Shown: positions 36,636-45,918 of the stretch, piece by piece
How the letters are laid out: every line of letters starts with the position of its first letter
How positions within the stretch are numbered: the first letter of the stretch is position 1
From: Ruegeria sp. Ofav3-42
Lineage (GTDB): Bacteria > Pseudomonadota > Alphaproteobacteria > Rhodobacterales > Rhodobacteraceae
Direction: 5' to 3'
Assembly (NCBI RefSeq): GCF_022347725.1
Contig: NZ_JAKRGB010000006.1
Location: 186,001 to 250,000, forward strand
DNA: 64,000 nucleotides
Made by a program: the position numbers and the translations under genes
The notes under the pieces: generated by a model
What the model was told of the DNA's origin: nothing
Databases searched by the model: none
Seen by the model: only the letters and a program-made list of their open reading frames with translations

Positions 36636-37109
36636 TTACTTGAAGCTGTCTTTAGTTCGGTCCGCGAGGTCACGGATTCTCTTCTGGCATGTTGAAGAAC
36701 TCAGTTCCCCTTTCTCATAAGGCAAATGTACTACAACGACTCGAAACCCGCCGATATTTTGGTGACTCAGGTTGCAGAAGTTGACAGAAATTTCACCTGA
36801 CTCTTTCGCTATTTCATCAGCGTGCGGCGCGATTTGCTGCGACCAAAACTCTGATTCTTCAAGAACGCCAGAGGGAGCATTGACATTTAGGCAGTCAAAA
36901 GTCCGGCCATCGCTCCCAGCAAAATAGACAATCTGGTTCGATGAAAACCCACCGGGGAACGCACTTCGGATCTTCGCAACCTGGCCCTGCCAAAGCTCGA
37001 AACATAGGTGGTCTTTTTTGACTTGCTCTGCTGTGGACAGACTTGGGATTGTACCAAGAACAAGCCCGAAAATCAGTTGAGCGGCATAACTCAACGAGTT
37101 TTGGTTCAC
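36636..37109 (-). CDS. Orphan exported protein of atypical composition between pheS and pheT
   Basis: No family recognised. GTG 37109 overlaps the pheS stop by 4 bp (GTGA), which decides the start and gives 157 aa; an upstream frame inside pheS is less likely. The N-terminus ([21 protein letters not shown]) looks like a signal peptide. The remainder is soluble with four cysteines ([28 protein letters not shown]). The DNA is visibly AT-richer than its neighbours, close to half GC by eye, which suggests later acquisition. Confidence 0.65.
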   Translation of the reverse strand: MNQNSLSYAAQLIFGLVLGTIPSLSTAEQVKKDHLCFELWQGQVAKIRSAFPGGFSSNQIVYFAGSDGRTFDCLNVNAPSGVLEESEFWSQQIAPHADEIAKESGEISVNFCNLSHQNIGGFRVVVVHLPYEKGELSSSTCQKRIRDLADRTKDSFK

Positions 37110-38179
37110 CGCGACAAGCCACCATGCAGGTTCGGCATATCCAGCGCTGCGAACCCGTAATGCCTCAGCCACCGCAGGTCGGAATCAAAGAACGCCCGCA
37201 GATCAGGAATGCCGTATTTCAGCATCGCCAGACGGTCGATGCCGATACCAAAGGCAAAGCCCTGATAGACCTCGGGATCAATCCCGCCGGCGGCGATCAC
37301 CTTGGGATGGACCATGCCGGAACCCAGAATCTCCATCCAGTCGTCACCTTCACCGATCTTCAGTTGGCCGTTATCCCAGGAACAGCGGATATCGACCTCG
37401 GCCGACGGCTCGGTGAAGGGGAAGTGCGAGGCGCGGAAACGCAGTTCGACGTCGTCGACCTCGAAGAACGCCTTCACGAACTCTTCCAGAACCCATTTCA
37501 GGTTCGCCATCGAGATGTCCTTGTCGATGGCCAGCCCCTCGACCTGATGAAACATCGGCGTGTGGGTCTGGTCATAGTCGGCGCGATAGACACCGCCCGG
37601 ACAGATCACGCGGATCGGCGCGCCCTGCAGCTCCATCGAGCGGATTTGCACTGGCGAGGTATGGGTGCGCAGAACATGCGGCGGGCGATTGTCGCCCTCG
37701 GCGCGGTGCATATAGAACGTGTCCATCTCGGCCCGCGCGGGGTGGTGGCCGGGGATGTTCAGGGCGTCGAAATTGTGCCAGTCGGTCTCAATCCGCGGCC
37801 CTTCGGCCACCGAGAACCCCAGTTCGGCAAAAATCGCGGTCAGCTCCTCGGTCGCCTGACTGACCGGGTGGATCGAGCCCTGACGGCGCGCACGAGTCGG
37901 CAAGGTGACGTCCAGCCATTCGGTGCGCAGACGCTCATCCAGCGCGGCATCGGCCAGGGCAGCCTTTTTGGCGGAAAGCGCCGAGTTGATCTCATCCTTC
38001 AGGGCATTCAGCGCGGGGCCTGCGACCTGGCGTTCCTCGGGCGTCATCTTGCCCAGCTCGCGCATCTTCAGCGCGACCTCGCCCTTTTTGCCGACAGCCG
38101 CGACACGGATCGCTTCGAGCGCGTTTTCGTCGCCTGCATCGGCGATCTGACCCAGATATTTTGCCTTAAGATCGTCCAT
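37106..38179 (-). CDS. pheS: Phenylalanine-tRNA ligase alpha subunit
   Basis: The 357-aa catalytic subunit of PheRS. An N-terminal coiled-coil arm (residues 1-90) is followed by the class II core: motif 1 region [32 protein letters not shown], motif 2 [27 protein letters not shown], and motif 3 with [20 protein letters not shown]. All are complete. It starts at ATG 38179 and is first in a same-strand series ending with pheT. Confidence 0.98.
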   Translation of the reverse strand: MDDLKAKYLGQIADAGDENALEAIRVAAVGKKGEVALKMRELGKMTPEERQVAGPALNALKDEINSALSAKKAALADAALDERLRTEWLDVTLPTRARRQGSIHPVSQATEELTAIFAELGFSVAEGPRIETDWHNFDALNIPGHHPARAEMDTFYMHRAEGDNRPPHVLRTHTSPVQIRSMELQGAPIRVICPGGVYRADYDQTHTPMFHQVEGLAIDKDISMANLKWVLEEFVKAFFEVDDVELRFRASHFPFTEPSAEVDIRCSWDNGQLKIGEGDDWMEILGSGMVHPKVIAAGGIDPEVYQGFAFGIGIDRLAMLKYGIPDLRAFFDSDLRWLRHYGFAALDMPNLHGGLSR

Positions 38180-38244
38180 GACGGTTCCCTGAATGCTGTT
38201 GAGGCTCTGCTATCACAGCAGTCCGCGAAAGCAAGAGGGGCGGA

Positions 38245-39312
38245 TCAGATCGCTTGCAGCATTGCCGCTTGCGGGCCGCACCTGACCGGACGAATGGTTT
38301 CGCCATAGGTCTGCGGCTGCTTTTGAAGCTCAGGGAACAGCGCAAACAGTTCATTCGCGGCGTCACGTTCAAGGCTCGAAAGAGCCTGTGCGCCCGGGAA
38401 AAAGCTCTCCGAGATCAAGCCGGACGTCGACACAAGCTGGTGCCGGTCAAAGAACAGGTGAACGTAGCGGACGATGTCACAAGACACCGACGTAATCGTC
38501 GTTCCATTGACCAGTGATTTGGCGGCGACAATCACCTCATCTTCTCCGAACAGCAGCTGTGCCTGCCAACCGGTCATCAGCAGACGGTGCTGCGGCGAGA
38601 CGAAGATATCCTTCTCAGCCCCTAGCGCCCCTGCATGTATGCGAACGGGTGCAAAACGGCCCCGGCCCGCGACGGTTCGCCCGCCAATCCAACGGATGGG
38701 ACAGGCACCATCATCCTGGGTCAGAACCAGATCGCCCGGCTTAAGCGTCTCAACCCTGCGCGGTCCATCCGGCGTGTCCACCAACGTCCCGGCCGCGAAA
38801 CACGGCGCGCCGGTGTCACGGGGTGAGAGCGGCGCATGAACCAGCGTGTCGGGGTTCGGCTGGTTGAACTGCAGGGTTGTCGTTGTCTGGTTCGGCCCGA
38901 CCAGAACCGGCAGGTTTTCCGAAACGGCCCCCGCCGCCAGCCCGTTTTGGGCAACGATATTCTGGGTTCCGCCCCCAATATCGTAAAAGTCGATGACCTC
39001 ATTCGTGGCAGTATTTGTCAGCGCATAGGCTTCATAATTGTTCGAACCTCCGCCATTCGGGTCCGTCAGCAGGATCGGGAAAAAGTCTGCCGAAATGATA
39101 AAGATCTGCTCGTTGTTGTCCGAGTCAAACGATACATCGACCCATGGGTGGTCCAGCGGGATCTCGATCCCGACCTGACCGTTTGCCTGATAAAAGGACA
39201 CAGTGAAGTTCGCCGGATCCTCATCGGATCTCAGCGCGACCTCGAGAAACTCCGACACGCCACTTTGCGCGGCGTAGGCATTGGAATAGTGCAGTTCGCT
39301 GATACGGGCCAT
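38245..39312 (-). CDS. Hint-domain protein with lamin-tail-like N-terminus
   Basis: 355 aa. Residues 1-130 (RISELHYSNAYAAQSGVSEF, SDNNEQIFIISAD, NNYEAYALTNTATNEVIDFYD) resemble a lamin-tail/LTD-type extracellular domain. At residue 171 a Hint (hedgehog/intein) domain begins: PCFAAGTLVDTPDGPRRVET, GDLVLTQDDG, IRWIGGRTV, VSPQHRLLMTG (block B His at 242) and YVHLFFDRHQLV. Such domains cleave at the N-terminal Cys. There is no signal peptide, as is common for type I-exported roseobacter Hint proteins. A C-terminal intein-like Asn is not evident, so splicing is unlikely. Confidence 0.83.
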   Translation of the reverse strand: MARISELHYSNAYAAQSGVSEFLEVALRSDEDPANFTVSFYQANGQVGIEIPLDHPWVDVSFDSDNNEQIFIISADFFPILLTDPNGGGSNNYEAYALTNTATNEVIDFYDIGGGTQNIVAQNGLAAGAVSENLPVLVGPNQTTTTLQFNQPNPDTLVHAPLSPRDTGAPCFAAGTLVDTPDGPRRVETLKPGDLVLTQDDGACPIRWIGGRTVAGRGRFAPVRIHAGALGAEKDIFVSPQHRLLMTGWQAQLLFGEDEVIVAAKSLVNGTTITSVSCDIVRYVHLFFDRHQLVSTSGLISESFFPGAQALSSLERDAANELFALFPELQKQPQTYGETIRPVRCGPQAAMLQAI

Positions 39313-39430
39313 TTGTCATCACGCTCAGGAGTAGTTCGCAGAGAATACCCGAGTACCCCCGTCGGATGACAAGGGCACTTCGAAACAATTGGCAAATGCT
39401 CTCCTAATGGCAACACGCCTCAGCGCGGTC

Positions 39431-40801
39431 TTAATAGCTGAACTCGGGGTAAATCCGGGTCAGGTCGCCATTCCAGTCACCGTGGTAGTGGTCCAGCAGC
39501 TCATCCGCCGGAACCTTGCCGGTTTCGATGCTGTCTTTTAGCGCGTTCAGGAAGTGAGTTTCATCCGGCACCAGCCCACCTGCGCCGGGGAAGGCGCGGG
39601 ACTTCAAGCCGCCCTCGGCGATCGAGACCACCTTGCGCGCCAGATCGTGCATGTTGATGTCGCCGACCTTGGCCTGCAGCCCGTCCTTGGCGGCTTCGAC
39701 CCGCAGCGCTTCGCGCGTTTCATCATCCCAGCCTTTGACCAGATCCCAGGCTGCATCCAGCGCGCCCTGATCGTAGGTAAGACCAACCCAGAACGCGGGC
39801 AAAGCACACAGGCGCCGCCATGGGCCACCATCGGCACCGCGCATTTCCATGAACTTCTTGATCCGCGCCTCGGGGAAGGCTGTGGTCAGGTGATCTGCCC
39901 AATCAGACAGCGTCGGCGTTTCGCCCGGAAGAGCGGGCAGCTTGCCTTCCAAAAAATCACGGAAGGACTGGCCCAGCGCGTCGATGTATTTGCCGTCGCG
40001 ATAGACGAAATACATCGGCACATCCAAAGCGTATTCGACCCAGCGCTCGAACCCGAACCCGTCCTCGAACACAAAGGGCAGCATCCCGGTGCGCGCATCA
40101 TCCAGATGCCGCCAGATATAGCTGCGCCAGCTTTTCTGGCCGTTAGGTTTACCTTCGAAGAACGGAGAATTGGCAAACAGAGCGGTCGCCACGGGCTGCA
40201 ATGCCAGTGCAACGCGCAGTTTCTGCACCATGTCGGCCTCGGACCCGAAGTCGATATTGACCTGCACGGTACACGTCCGGCGCATCATCGACCGGCCCAT
40301 CGTGCCGACCTTTTCCATATAGTCGTTCATCAGCCGGTAACGCCCCTTGGGCATCAGTGGCATCTCGTCATGCGTCCAGATCGGAGCGGCCCCTAGACCG
40401 ATGAACCCAACGCCGATCTTGTCGGCGATGTCCTTCACGTCGCGCAGATGCGCGTTCACCTCGTCACAGGTTTCGTGAATGGTCTCTAGCGGCGCGCCCG
40501 ACAGCTCCAACTGCCCGCCAGGTTCCAGCGAGACATTGGCCCCATCCTTTTCCAGGCCGATCAGCTTGCCGGCCTCTTCCACCGGGGCCCAGCCATGCAG
40601 ATCACGCAGGCCTTGAAGCACCGCAAGAATCGAACGCTCGCCCTCAAAGGGCAGCGGTTTCAACGTGTCTTTGCAATAGCCGAACTTTTCATGCTCGGTT
40701 CCGATGCGCCAATCCTGCTTGGGCTTGCAGCCCGATTCCAGATATTCAGCCAGTTGCTCGTGGCGTTCGATTGGTCCGCCGCCGGACTGAGGGATGGACA
40801 T
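39431..40801 (-). CDS. gshA: Glutamate-cysteine ligase (plant-type GCS2)
   Basis: First step of glutathione synthesis, joining Glu and Cys with ATP. 456 aa, the usual length for the alphaproteobacterial/plant-type enzyme. Motifs are WRIGTEHEKFGYCKDTLKPL, VSLEPGGQLELSGAPLETIH, TCTVQVNIDFGSEADMVQKL and FMEMRGADGGPWRRLCALPA, covering the active-site arginines. It follows the rsmE-GNAT-hypothetical run with 64 bp between and is likely transcribed with it. Confidence 0.97.
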   Translation of the reverse strand: MSIPQSGGGPIERHEQLAEYLESGCKPKQDWRIGTEHEKFGYCKDTLKPLPFEGERSILAVLQGLRDLHGWAPVEEAGKLIGLEKDGANVSLEPGGQLELSGAPLETIHETCDEVNAHLRDVKDIADKIGVGFIGLGAAPIWTHDEMPLMPKGRYRLMNDYMEKVGTMGRSMMRRTCTVQVNIDFGSEADMVQKLRVALALQPVATALFANSPFFEGKPNGQKSWRSYIWRHLDDARTGMLPFVFEDGFGFERWVEYALDVPMYFVYRDGKYIDALGQSFRDFLEGKLPALPGETPTLSDWADHLTTAFPEARIKKFMEMRGADGGPWRRLCALPAFWVGLTYDQGALDAAWDLVKGWDDETREALRVEAAKDGLQAKVGDINMHDLARKVVSIAEGGLKSRAFPGAGGLVPDETHFLNALKDSIETGKVPADELLDHYHGDWNGDLTRIYPEFSY

Positions 40802-40865
40802 GAACCGTGCTCCGATCCTGATGTGTCTGTCTTTGCGTCAGTCGTGGTCTTAAACCGCGCCAGTG

Positions 40866-41393
40866 TCAATGCAACCGGATATGGGCCGGGCGCATTGGTG
40901 TGCGTTCCCAGATAACAACCGGATGTGTCGCGCCACCGTTCAGTTCCGACAACATTTGTTCGGTTTTCAACCCCGGAAGGGCTGAGAACACATCGAACAG
41001 CGCTTCGGCCCCTTCAGCATTCACAGGAATGTGAAGCGTCGGCTGGCCCGGTTGATCCAAAACCCAATGCGCTGGGGATGATGTCGGGTCCAGCGCAAGG
41101 CGTTCAATCTCTCGCGTGGCAACGATTCCACCATCCAGCGGGCCGAGATAGGTGATCTGACCTTCGTCGATCGTTACAAGTCCGGGACCCCCCGCGCCGG
41201 TGCGGAACCGGGCACGTTGAACGCCGACGACGGCCAAAGCGGCCGACACGGCGATCAGAACCCAACCCAACCATCCAAGCAATCCACCGGGGCCACTGAT
41301 CCAGCTGAGGCCGACCAACAGGATGATTCCTGCGATCAAAACTTCGCGCCAGCGCCACAGGGCCAGTTTGGCTTCGGGTCGGATGAAACTCAT
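40866..41393 (-). CDS. Two-helix membrane protein of the rsmE-gshA cluster
   Basis: Unrecognised 175-aa protein. An N-terminal basic stub is followed by two closely spaced membrane helices (residues 17-60: VLIAGIILLVGLSWI, GWLGWVLIAVSAALAVVGV), then a soluble domain of about 110 residues with GLVTIDEGQITYLGPLDGGI, LDPTSSPAHWVLDQPG and LHIPVNAEGAEALFDVFSAL. The sequence GLVTIDEGQITYLGP..G..V looks like a small beta-domain. Its ATG overlaps the GNAT stop by 4 bp, so the two are translationally coupled. Confidence 0.82.
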   Translation of the reverse strand: MSFIRPEAKLALWRWREVLIAGIILLVGLSWISGPGGLLGWLGWVLIAVSAALAVVGVQRARFRTGAGGPGLVTIDEGQITYLGPLDGGIVATREIERLALDPTSSPAHWVLDQPGQPTLHIPVNAEGAEALFDVFSALPGLKTEQMLSELNGGATHPVVIWERTPMRPAHIRLH

Positions 41394-42238
41394 GCCGTAT
41401 CCTCGGGGTTTTTGAACAGAATCAGGGAATAATGGCCTGCTGGCCGGAACCCAATTGCTATATAGGCACGCGCAGCGGCTTCGCTAGCTGCGAACAGAAT
41501 AGCGCGCGTCGCGCCATTGCTTTGCGCCTCGCGTAGATGTAGCGCAACGGCCAGCCGCGCATAGCTGCGACCGCGCAGATCGGGGGGAGTGTAGACGCCT
41601 CCAATCTGGACTACTTCGGGCAAACGCGCATTGAATCCGGTCATCGCAACCGGCTGACCATTCACCAATACGGCTCGGTGCGAGTCGCGCTCCAGATAAG
41701 CGGCGATGTCTTTCTTCGCTTGCCCCTGCGCGCGCTCGGCATCGAAATCCATGGCCTCGATCAGGTAACTTTGCCGCCAACCTTCGGCCACATCCCGATC
41801 CAGATCGCCGAGTGGTATCAACTGAGCCGCTGTCGCGTCGGGCATAATGATCTGGGCTAAATCCAACGTGAAGCCCGGCTCATCGCTATTCAGTGTTGCG
41901 GGCCGGCCCTCCCACCCTGCTAGTCGCATGATCCGGCGCGCCTGCGTGGCCTCTGCCGCCAAGCCAAACAGCTGGCGCCCCCGGATTAGACGAATCGCAT
42001 CGCTCAGTTCCTCGTCCGAGCATTCGGGACATTGCGGCAGCACCATCCCTTCATTCGTGATTCCAAAAACGGCGCGCGGGCCATCGCCCAGCGTCCACAT
42101 ATTGACCGCCCGCCGATCTGCACCGCGCAAACCGAAATCTCGCAGGTTCGCCAGTGGGAACATGGACGTCTGGATATGCCCGAACAGGAACTCGTCGATT
42201 TTGGGTGCGTCCGCATCCCGCGCTTCTTGCCAATTCAC
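41390..42238 (-). CDS. GNAT family N-acetyltransferase
   Basis: 282 aa starting with GTG 42238, which overlaps the rsmE stop (GTGA); a slightly longer start is possible. The C-terminal half is a GNAT domain: VLVNGQPVAMTGFNARLPEVVQIGGVYTPPDLRGRSYARLAVALHL (acetyl-CoA loop), GATRAILFAASEAAARAYIAIGFRPAGHYSL. The N-terminal half (EFLFGHIQTSMFPLANLRDF) resembles the FR47-like group. Acceptor unknown. Confidence 0.88.
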   Translation of the reverse strand: MNWQEARDADAPKIDEFLFGHIQTSMFPLANLRDFGLRGADRRAVNMWTLGDGPRAVFGITNEGMVLPQCPECSDEELSDAIRLIRGRQLFGLAAEATQARRIMRLAGWEGRPATLNSDEPGFTLDLAQIIMPDATAAQLIPLGDLDRDVAEGWRQSYLIEAMDFDAERAQGQAKKDIAAYLERDSHRAVLVNGQPVAMTGFNARLPEVVQIGGVYTPPDLRGRSYARLAVALHLREAQSNGATRAILFAASEAAARAYIAIGFRPAGHYSLILFKNPEDTA

Positions 42239-42960
42239 GCCCAATCCCCCAGTGCCTGCTGCCACATGGTCAGCGCCGCAACGGCAGCCGTATCCGCTCG
42301 CAGGATGCGCGGGCCAAGGCTGACCACATGGGCAAAGGGCAACGCGACCAGTCGTGCGCGTTCACGGTCGGAGAAACCGCCCTCGGGTCCGATCAGAATG
42401 GCCCAAGGCTGACCTTTTTCATTGGCCGCCAGCCGTAAGGCGGATCCAACCTCGGCCTCATTGCAGAACATAAGCTGGCGGCCTTCGGGCCAGTCGTCCA
42501 GCACGCGGTCCAACCGCTGCAAGTCTGCGACCTCGGGCACATAGGTTCCGCCGCATTGTTCGGCCGCCTCAACCGCATGAGCTTGCAGGCGATCCTGGCG
42601 AATGCGTTCGGAATTGGTGAATTCCGTCTGCACGGGCATGATCCGCGCCGCACCCATTTCTGCTGCTTTTTCAACGATGAAGTCAGTACGCGCCTTCTTG
42701 ATTGGCGCGAACAGGAACCACAGGTCGGGCGGCAGATGCAGCGGTTTGGTCTGATCCACACAGGTTAGAATACCGCCGCGTTTGCCGGCCTCGGCAACCT
42801 CGGCCAGCCATTCCCCGTCCAGTCCGTTGAACAGGGCAATCTGCCCGCCAACCCCCAGGCGCATGACGCCGAACAGGTAATGCGCCTGCTCACGCGTCAA
42901 ATGAACGGATTGCCCCTGACCCAGAGGGTGCTCTACATACAGTCTGATCTTTGCACTCAT
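42235..42960 (-). CDS. rsmE: 16S rRNA (uracil1498-N3)-methyltransferase
   Basis: A 241-aa SPOUT methyltransferase that methylates U1498 in 16S rRNA. It has an N-terminal PUA-like domain (HLTREQAHYLFGVMRLGVGG), the helical linker, and the trefoil knot with ILIGPEGGFSDRERARLV and VSLGPRILRADTAAVAALTMW. The family's GPEGGFS motif is exact. It is divergent from ubiA with only 12 bp between the two start codons and leads a minus-strand cluster ending at gshA. Confidence 0.96.
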   Translation of the reverse strand: MSAKIRLYVEHPLGQGQSVHLTREQAHYLFGVMRLGVGGQIALFNGLDGEWLAEVAEAGKRGGILTCVDQTKPLHLPPDLWFLFAPIKKARTDFIVEKAAEMGAARIMPVQTEFTNSERIRQDRLQAHAVEAAEQCGGTYVPEVADLQRLDRVLDDWPEGRQLMFCNEAEVGSALRLAANEKGQPWAILIGPEGGFSDRERARLVALPFAHVVSLGPRILRADTAAVAALTMWQQALGDWA

Positions 42961-42972
42961 GAGACCTTACAT

Positions 42973-43935
42973 ATGCAAGGCAATGCCCCAACACCAGACG
43001 GTCAGGTTGCCGACGCTGTCAGCGGCAACTGGGTCGACACCCATGCCCCCGCGTTCGCCCGCCCCTACCTGCGCCTCAGCCGCGCGGATCGGCCAATTGG
43101 CACGTGGCTGCTGCTGATCCCATGCTGGTGGGGACTGGCGCTGGCTATCCTCAGTGACGGAAACCCAAGATGGGGGGATCTGTGGATCGCAATCGGCTGC
43201 GGATTCGGTGCCTTCCTAATGCGCGGTGCCGGCTGTACCTGGAACGATATCACTGACCGGGAATTCGACGGTCAGGTCGAGCGCACCCGCTCTCGACCGA
43301 TCCCCTCCGGACAGGTCAGCGTACGTCAGGCCGTGATCTGGATGGGGCTGCAATGCCTGCTGGCGCTGATGATTCTGCTGACCTTCAATCAGGCCGCTAT
43401 TGCGATGGGCGTGCTATCACTCTTGCCGGTCACGATCTATCCATTTGCCAAGCGATTCACCTGGTGGCCTCAGGTGTTTTTGGGACTTGCCTTCAACTGG
43501 GGCATCCTGCTGGCCTGGGCTGCACACACGGGGACTGTGGGTGCTCCTGCAATCCTTCTGTATTTGGCGGGTATCGCGTGGACGCTGTTCTATGACACGA
43601 TCTACGCCCACCAGGACACCGAAGATGACGAACTTATCGGGATCAAATCGACGGCCCGCCTGTTTGGCACCAACACCGCGCAATGGTTGAAGTATTTTCT
43701 TGTGGCAACCGTCGCGCTGATGGGGCTTGCCGTCATTGACGCCGCAACAACGCAGGCTTCGGTCATCGCACTGGTCGTGGCGCTTGGCGGTCCATGGGCG
43801 ATGGGTTGGCATATGGCATGGCAGTTGCGCGGGCTGGATATCGAAGACAATGCCAAACTGCTGCAATTGTTCCGCGCCAACCGCGATACCGGCCTCATTC
43901 CGCTGATCTTCCTTTGCGTCGCCCTGTTGCTCTGA
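42973..43935 (+). CDS. ubiA: 4-Hydroxybenzoate polyprenyltransferase
   Basis: Membrane enzyme attaching the polyprenyl tail to 4-hydroxybenzoate in ubiquinone synthesis. 320 aa from ATG 42973. About nine helices and both Asp-rich motifs: CTWNDITDREFDGQVERTRS (NDxxDxxxD) and YAHQDTEDDELIGIKSTARL. The C-terminal RANRDTGLIP is typical. The start is 12 bp from that of rsmE, so the two promoters must overlap the genes themselves. Confidence 0.96.
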   Translation: MQGNAPTPDGQVADAVSGNWVDTHAPAFARPYLRLSRADRPIGTWLLLIPCWWGLALAILSDGNPRWGDLWIAIGCGFGAFLMRGAGCTWNDITDREFDGQVERTRSRPIPSGQVSVRQAVIWMGLQCLLALMILLTFNQAAIAMGVLSLLPVTIYPFAKRFTWWPQVFLGLAFNWGILLAWAAHTGTVGAPAILLYLAGIAWTLFYDTIYAHQDTEDDELIGIKSTARLFGTNTAQWLKYFLVATVALMGLAVIDAATTQASVIALVVALGGPWAMGWHMAWQLRGLDIEDNAKLLQLFRANRDTGLIPLIFLCVALLL

Positions 43936-44000
43936 TTGCACCTCTGCTTTTCGCTCTGTAAGAGTCCTGCACACTCACCCGAGGAGTCGATTGACCGCAC

Positions 44001-45917
44001 ATGCGTCTGCCATATTTCTTCGTCGTTGCCCTAGTGTTTCTCGTGTCGGCCGGGCTCTCCCTGCTCGCGGCCAGCTTTGCTGTGACAAAGGTCGAAGAAG
44101 CATCCGAATTCGCCGTCCGTCGTGCACTGGATCTGAAAGGCCATGACTGGGCCGAGGTGCAGTCGGATGGTCTGCGCGTAGTTTTGACCGGCACCGCCAA
44201 AGATGAGGCCATGCGTTTTAATGCGCTGACGGCGGCGGGCACCGAAGTAGATACCTCTCGCGTTATCGACGAAATGGAGGTTGCCCCGACAACGCAGCTG
44301 GCAGCCCCGCGCTTTTCAGCTGAAATCCTGCGCAATGACAGCGGAATTTCGGTCATCGGCCTGATTCCGGTCAGCGAAAACCGCGAGGTGTTGACGGATC
44401 GGTTGCGCGATTTGGATGGCGGGCCAGTGTCCGACTTGATGGAGACTGCCGATTATCCCAAGCCCAAAGGGTGGGATGAAGCGATATCCTATGCGGTTGA
44501 GGCGCTGGCCCGCCTCCCTCGAGCCAAGATTTCCGCCAGTCCCGGCCTTGTGAAGATCACGGCGATTGCAGACAGCCAGCAGGAAAAGGAGCGGTTGGAG
44601 CAGGAGCTGACCCGCACCGCGCCGCCCAGCCTGCGCATTGGTCTGTCAATCTCGGCGCCGCGCCCCGTCATTACTCCGTTTACCCTGCGCTATCTGATCG
44701 ACGAAACTGGCGGACAATTCGATGCTTGTTCGGCCCAAGACGAAAAAGCCCGCGACAAGATCATTGCTGCCGCACAAAACGCGGGTCTGACCGGCCCCTA
44801 TTCCTGCACCATTGGTCTGGGTGAGCCGTCGCCCCGCTGGCCCGACGCCGCCGCGTTGAGCATTCGGGCGCTGTCAGAAATCGGCCAGGGAACAGTCACC
44901 ATTTCGGATGCGGACATAACTCTGGTCGCGGCGCAGGGCACCGATACCATGGTGTTCGACAGAGTGGTTGGGGAATTGGAAACCGCACTACCCGAAGTCT
45001 TTGTTCTGCACGCGGTTCTGCCGGAACCTGAGACAGCAGAACAGTCAGGCCCGCCGGAATTCTCGGCCACGCGCAGCCCGGAAGGCCTGGTCCAAATGCG
45101 TGGCCGTCTGGGCGACGACACCACACGCGATATGGTCGACAGTTACGCCCGCGCCGCCTTTGGGTTCGAACATGTACATACCGCCACCCGTATCGCCCCG
45201 GACCTGCCCGCCGATTGGCCCATCCGCGTCCTGAGCGGGCTGGAAGCTTTGTCCCAGTTGCACAATGGTGCCCTGACCGTAACTCCGGACGAGGTGGTTC
45301 TGACCGGTGTCAGCCACGACCCAAAGACCCGAGCCTATGTTGCGGGCTTCCTTTCGGAAAAACTGGGTGAGGCACAGGACTATACCCTGTCAATCACTTA
45401 TCAGGAACCGCCTGAGCCAGAAGACGAGCTGCCCGACCCCGAGGTTTGTGAGGAGCGGATCGCCGAGGTACAGGCCGGCAGCAAGATCGCCTTCGAGCCC
45501 GGCTCGGCCACCGTCGCCTCTGAATCGCGTGACACGGTAAATCAGATCGCCGATATTCTGCGGGAATGCGGCCCTATCCGGTTGGAAATTCAAGGCCATA
45601 CCGACAGTCAGGGCCGTGAAGAGATGAACCAGCAGCTCAGCCAGTCGCGGGCCCAGTCCATCCTGAACGAACTGCGCGGACGGCGCGTGCCAACCGCCAG
45701 CTACACGGCCGTCGGCTATGGTGAAACCCAGCCAATTGCCGACAACGGGACCGAAGAAGGCCGCGAGGAAAATCGACGCATCGAATTCCGCCTGATCCGG
45801 CCCGAACCCGTCGCAAATTCCCAGACAACTCTGGAAGCGATGGAAGAAGAATCAGAGACGTCACTAGACGCAGAGCCAGACGCCGAAACATCGGACGCGG
45901 ACGCAGGGGACCAGTAA
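44001..45917 (+). CDS. OmpA-family protein with repeated BON-like domains
   Basis: 638-aa envelope protein: an N-terminal membrane helix (residues 5-25) or uncleaved signal, about 440 residues of repeated alpha/beta modules, then an OmpA C-terminal peptidoglycan-binding domain (residues about 475-600) with IAFEPGSATVASES, RLEIQGHTDSQG and LSQSRAQSILNELRGR. The repeated segments (FAVRRALDLKGHDWAEVQSDGLRVVLTG; ISASPGLVKITA; LTVTPDEVVLTGV) look like BON domains. An acidic tail (EEESETSLDAEPDAETSDAD) ends it. ATG 44001 has GAGGAG 20 bp upstream, which is long. It is followed after one base by the coiled-coil gene. Confidence 0.88.
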   Translation: MRLPYFFVVALVFLVSAGLSLLAASFAVTKVEEASEFAVRRALDLKGHDWAEVQSDGLRVVLTGTAKDEAMRFNALTAAGTEVDTSRVIDEMEVAPTTQLAAPRFSAEILRNDSGISVIGLIPVSENREVLTDRLRDLDGGPVSDLMETADYPKPKGWDEAISYAVEALARLPRAKISASPGLVKITAIADSQQEKERLEQELTRTAPPSLRIGLSISAPRPVITPFTLRYLIDETGGQFDACSAQDEKARDKIIAAAQNAGLTGPYSCTIGLGEPSPRWPDAAALSIRALSEIGQGTVTISDADITLVAAQGTDTMVFDRVVGELETALPEVFVLHAVLPEPETAEQSGPPEFSATRSPEGLVQMRGRLGDDTTRDMVDSYARAAFGFEHVHTATRIAPDLPADWPIRVLSGLEALSQLHNGALTVTPDEVVLTGVSHDPKTRAYVAGFLSEKLGEAQDYTLSITYQEPPEPEDELPDPEVCEERIAEVQAGSKIAFEPGSATVASESRDTVNQIADILRECGPIRLEIQGHTDSQGREEMNQQLSQSRAQSILNELRGRRVPTASYTAVGYGETQPIADNGTEEGREENRRIEFRLIRPEPVANSQTTLEAMEEESETSLDAEPDAETSDADAGDQ

Positions 45918-45918
45918 G

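Noticed and set aside
37043-38308. 421-aa plus-strand frame over pheS
   Set aside because: pheS on the opposite strand is complete and the frame is a shadow.
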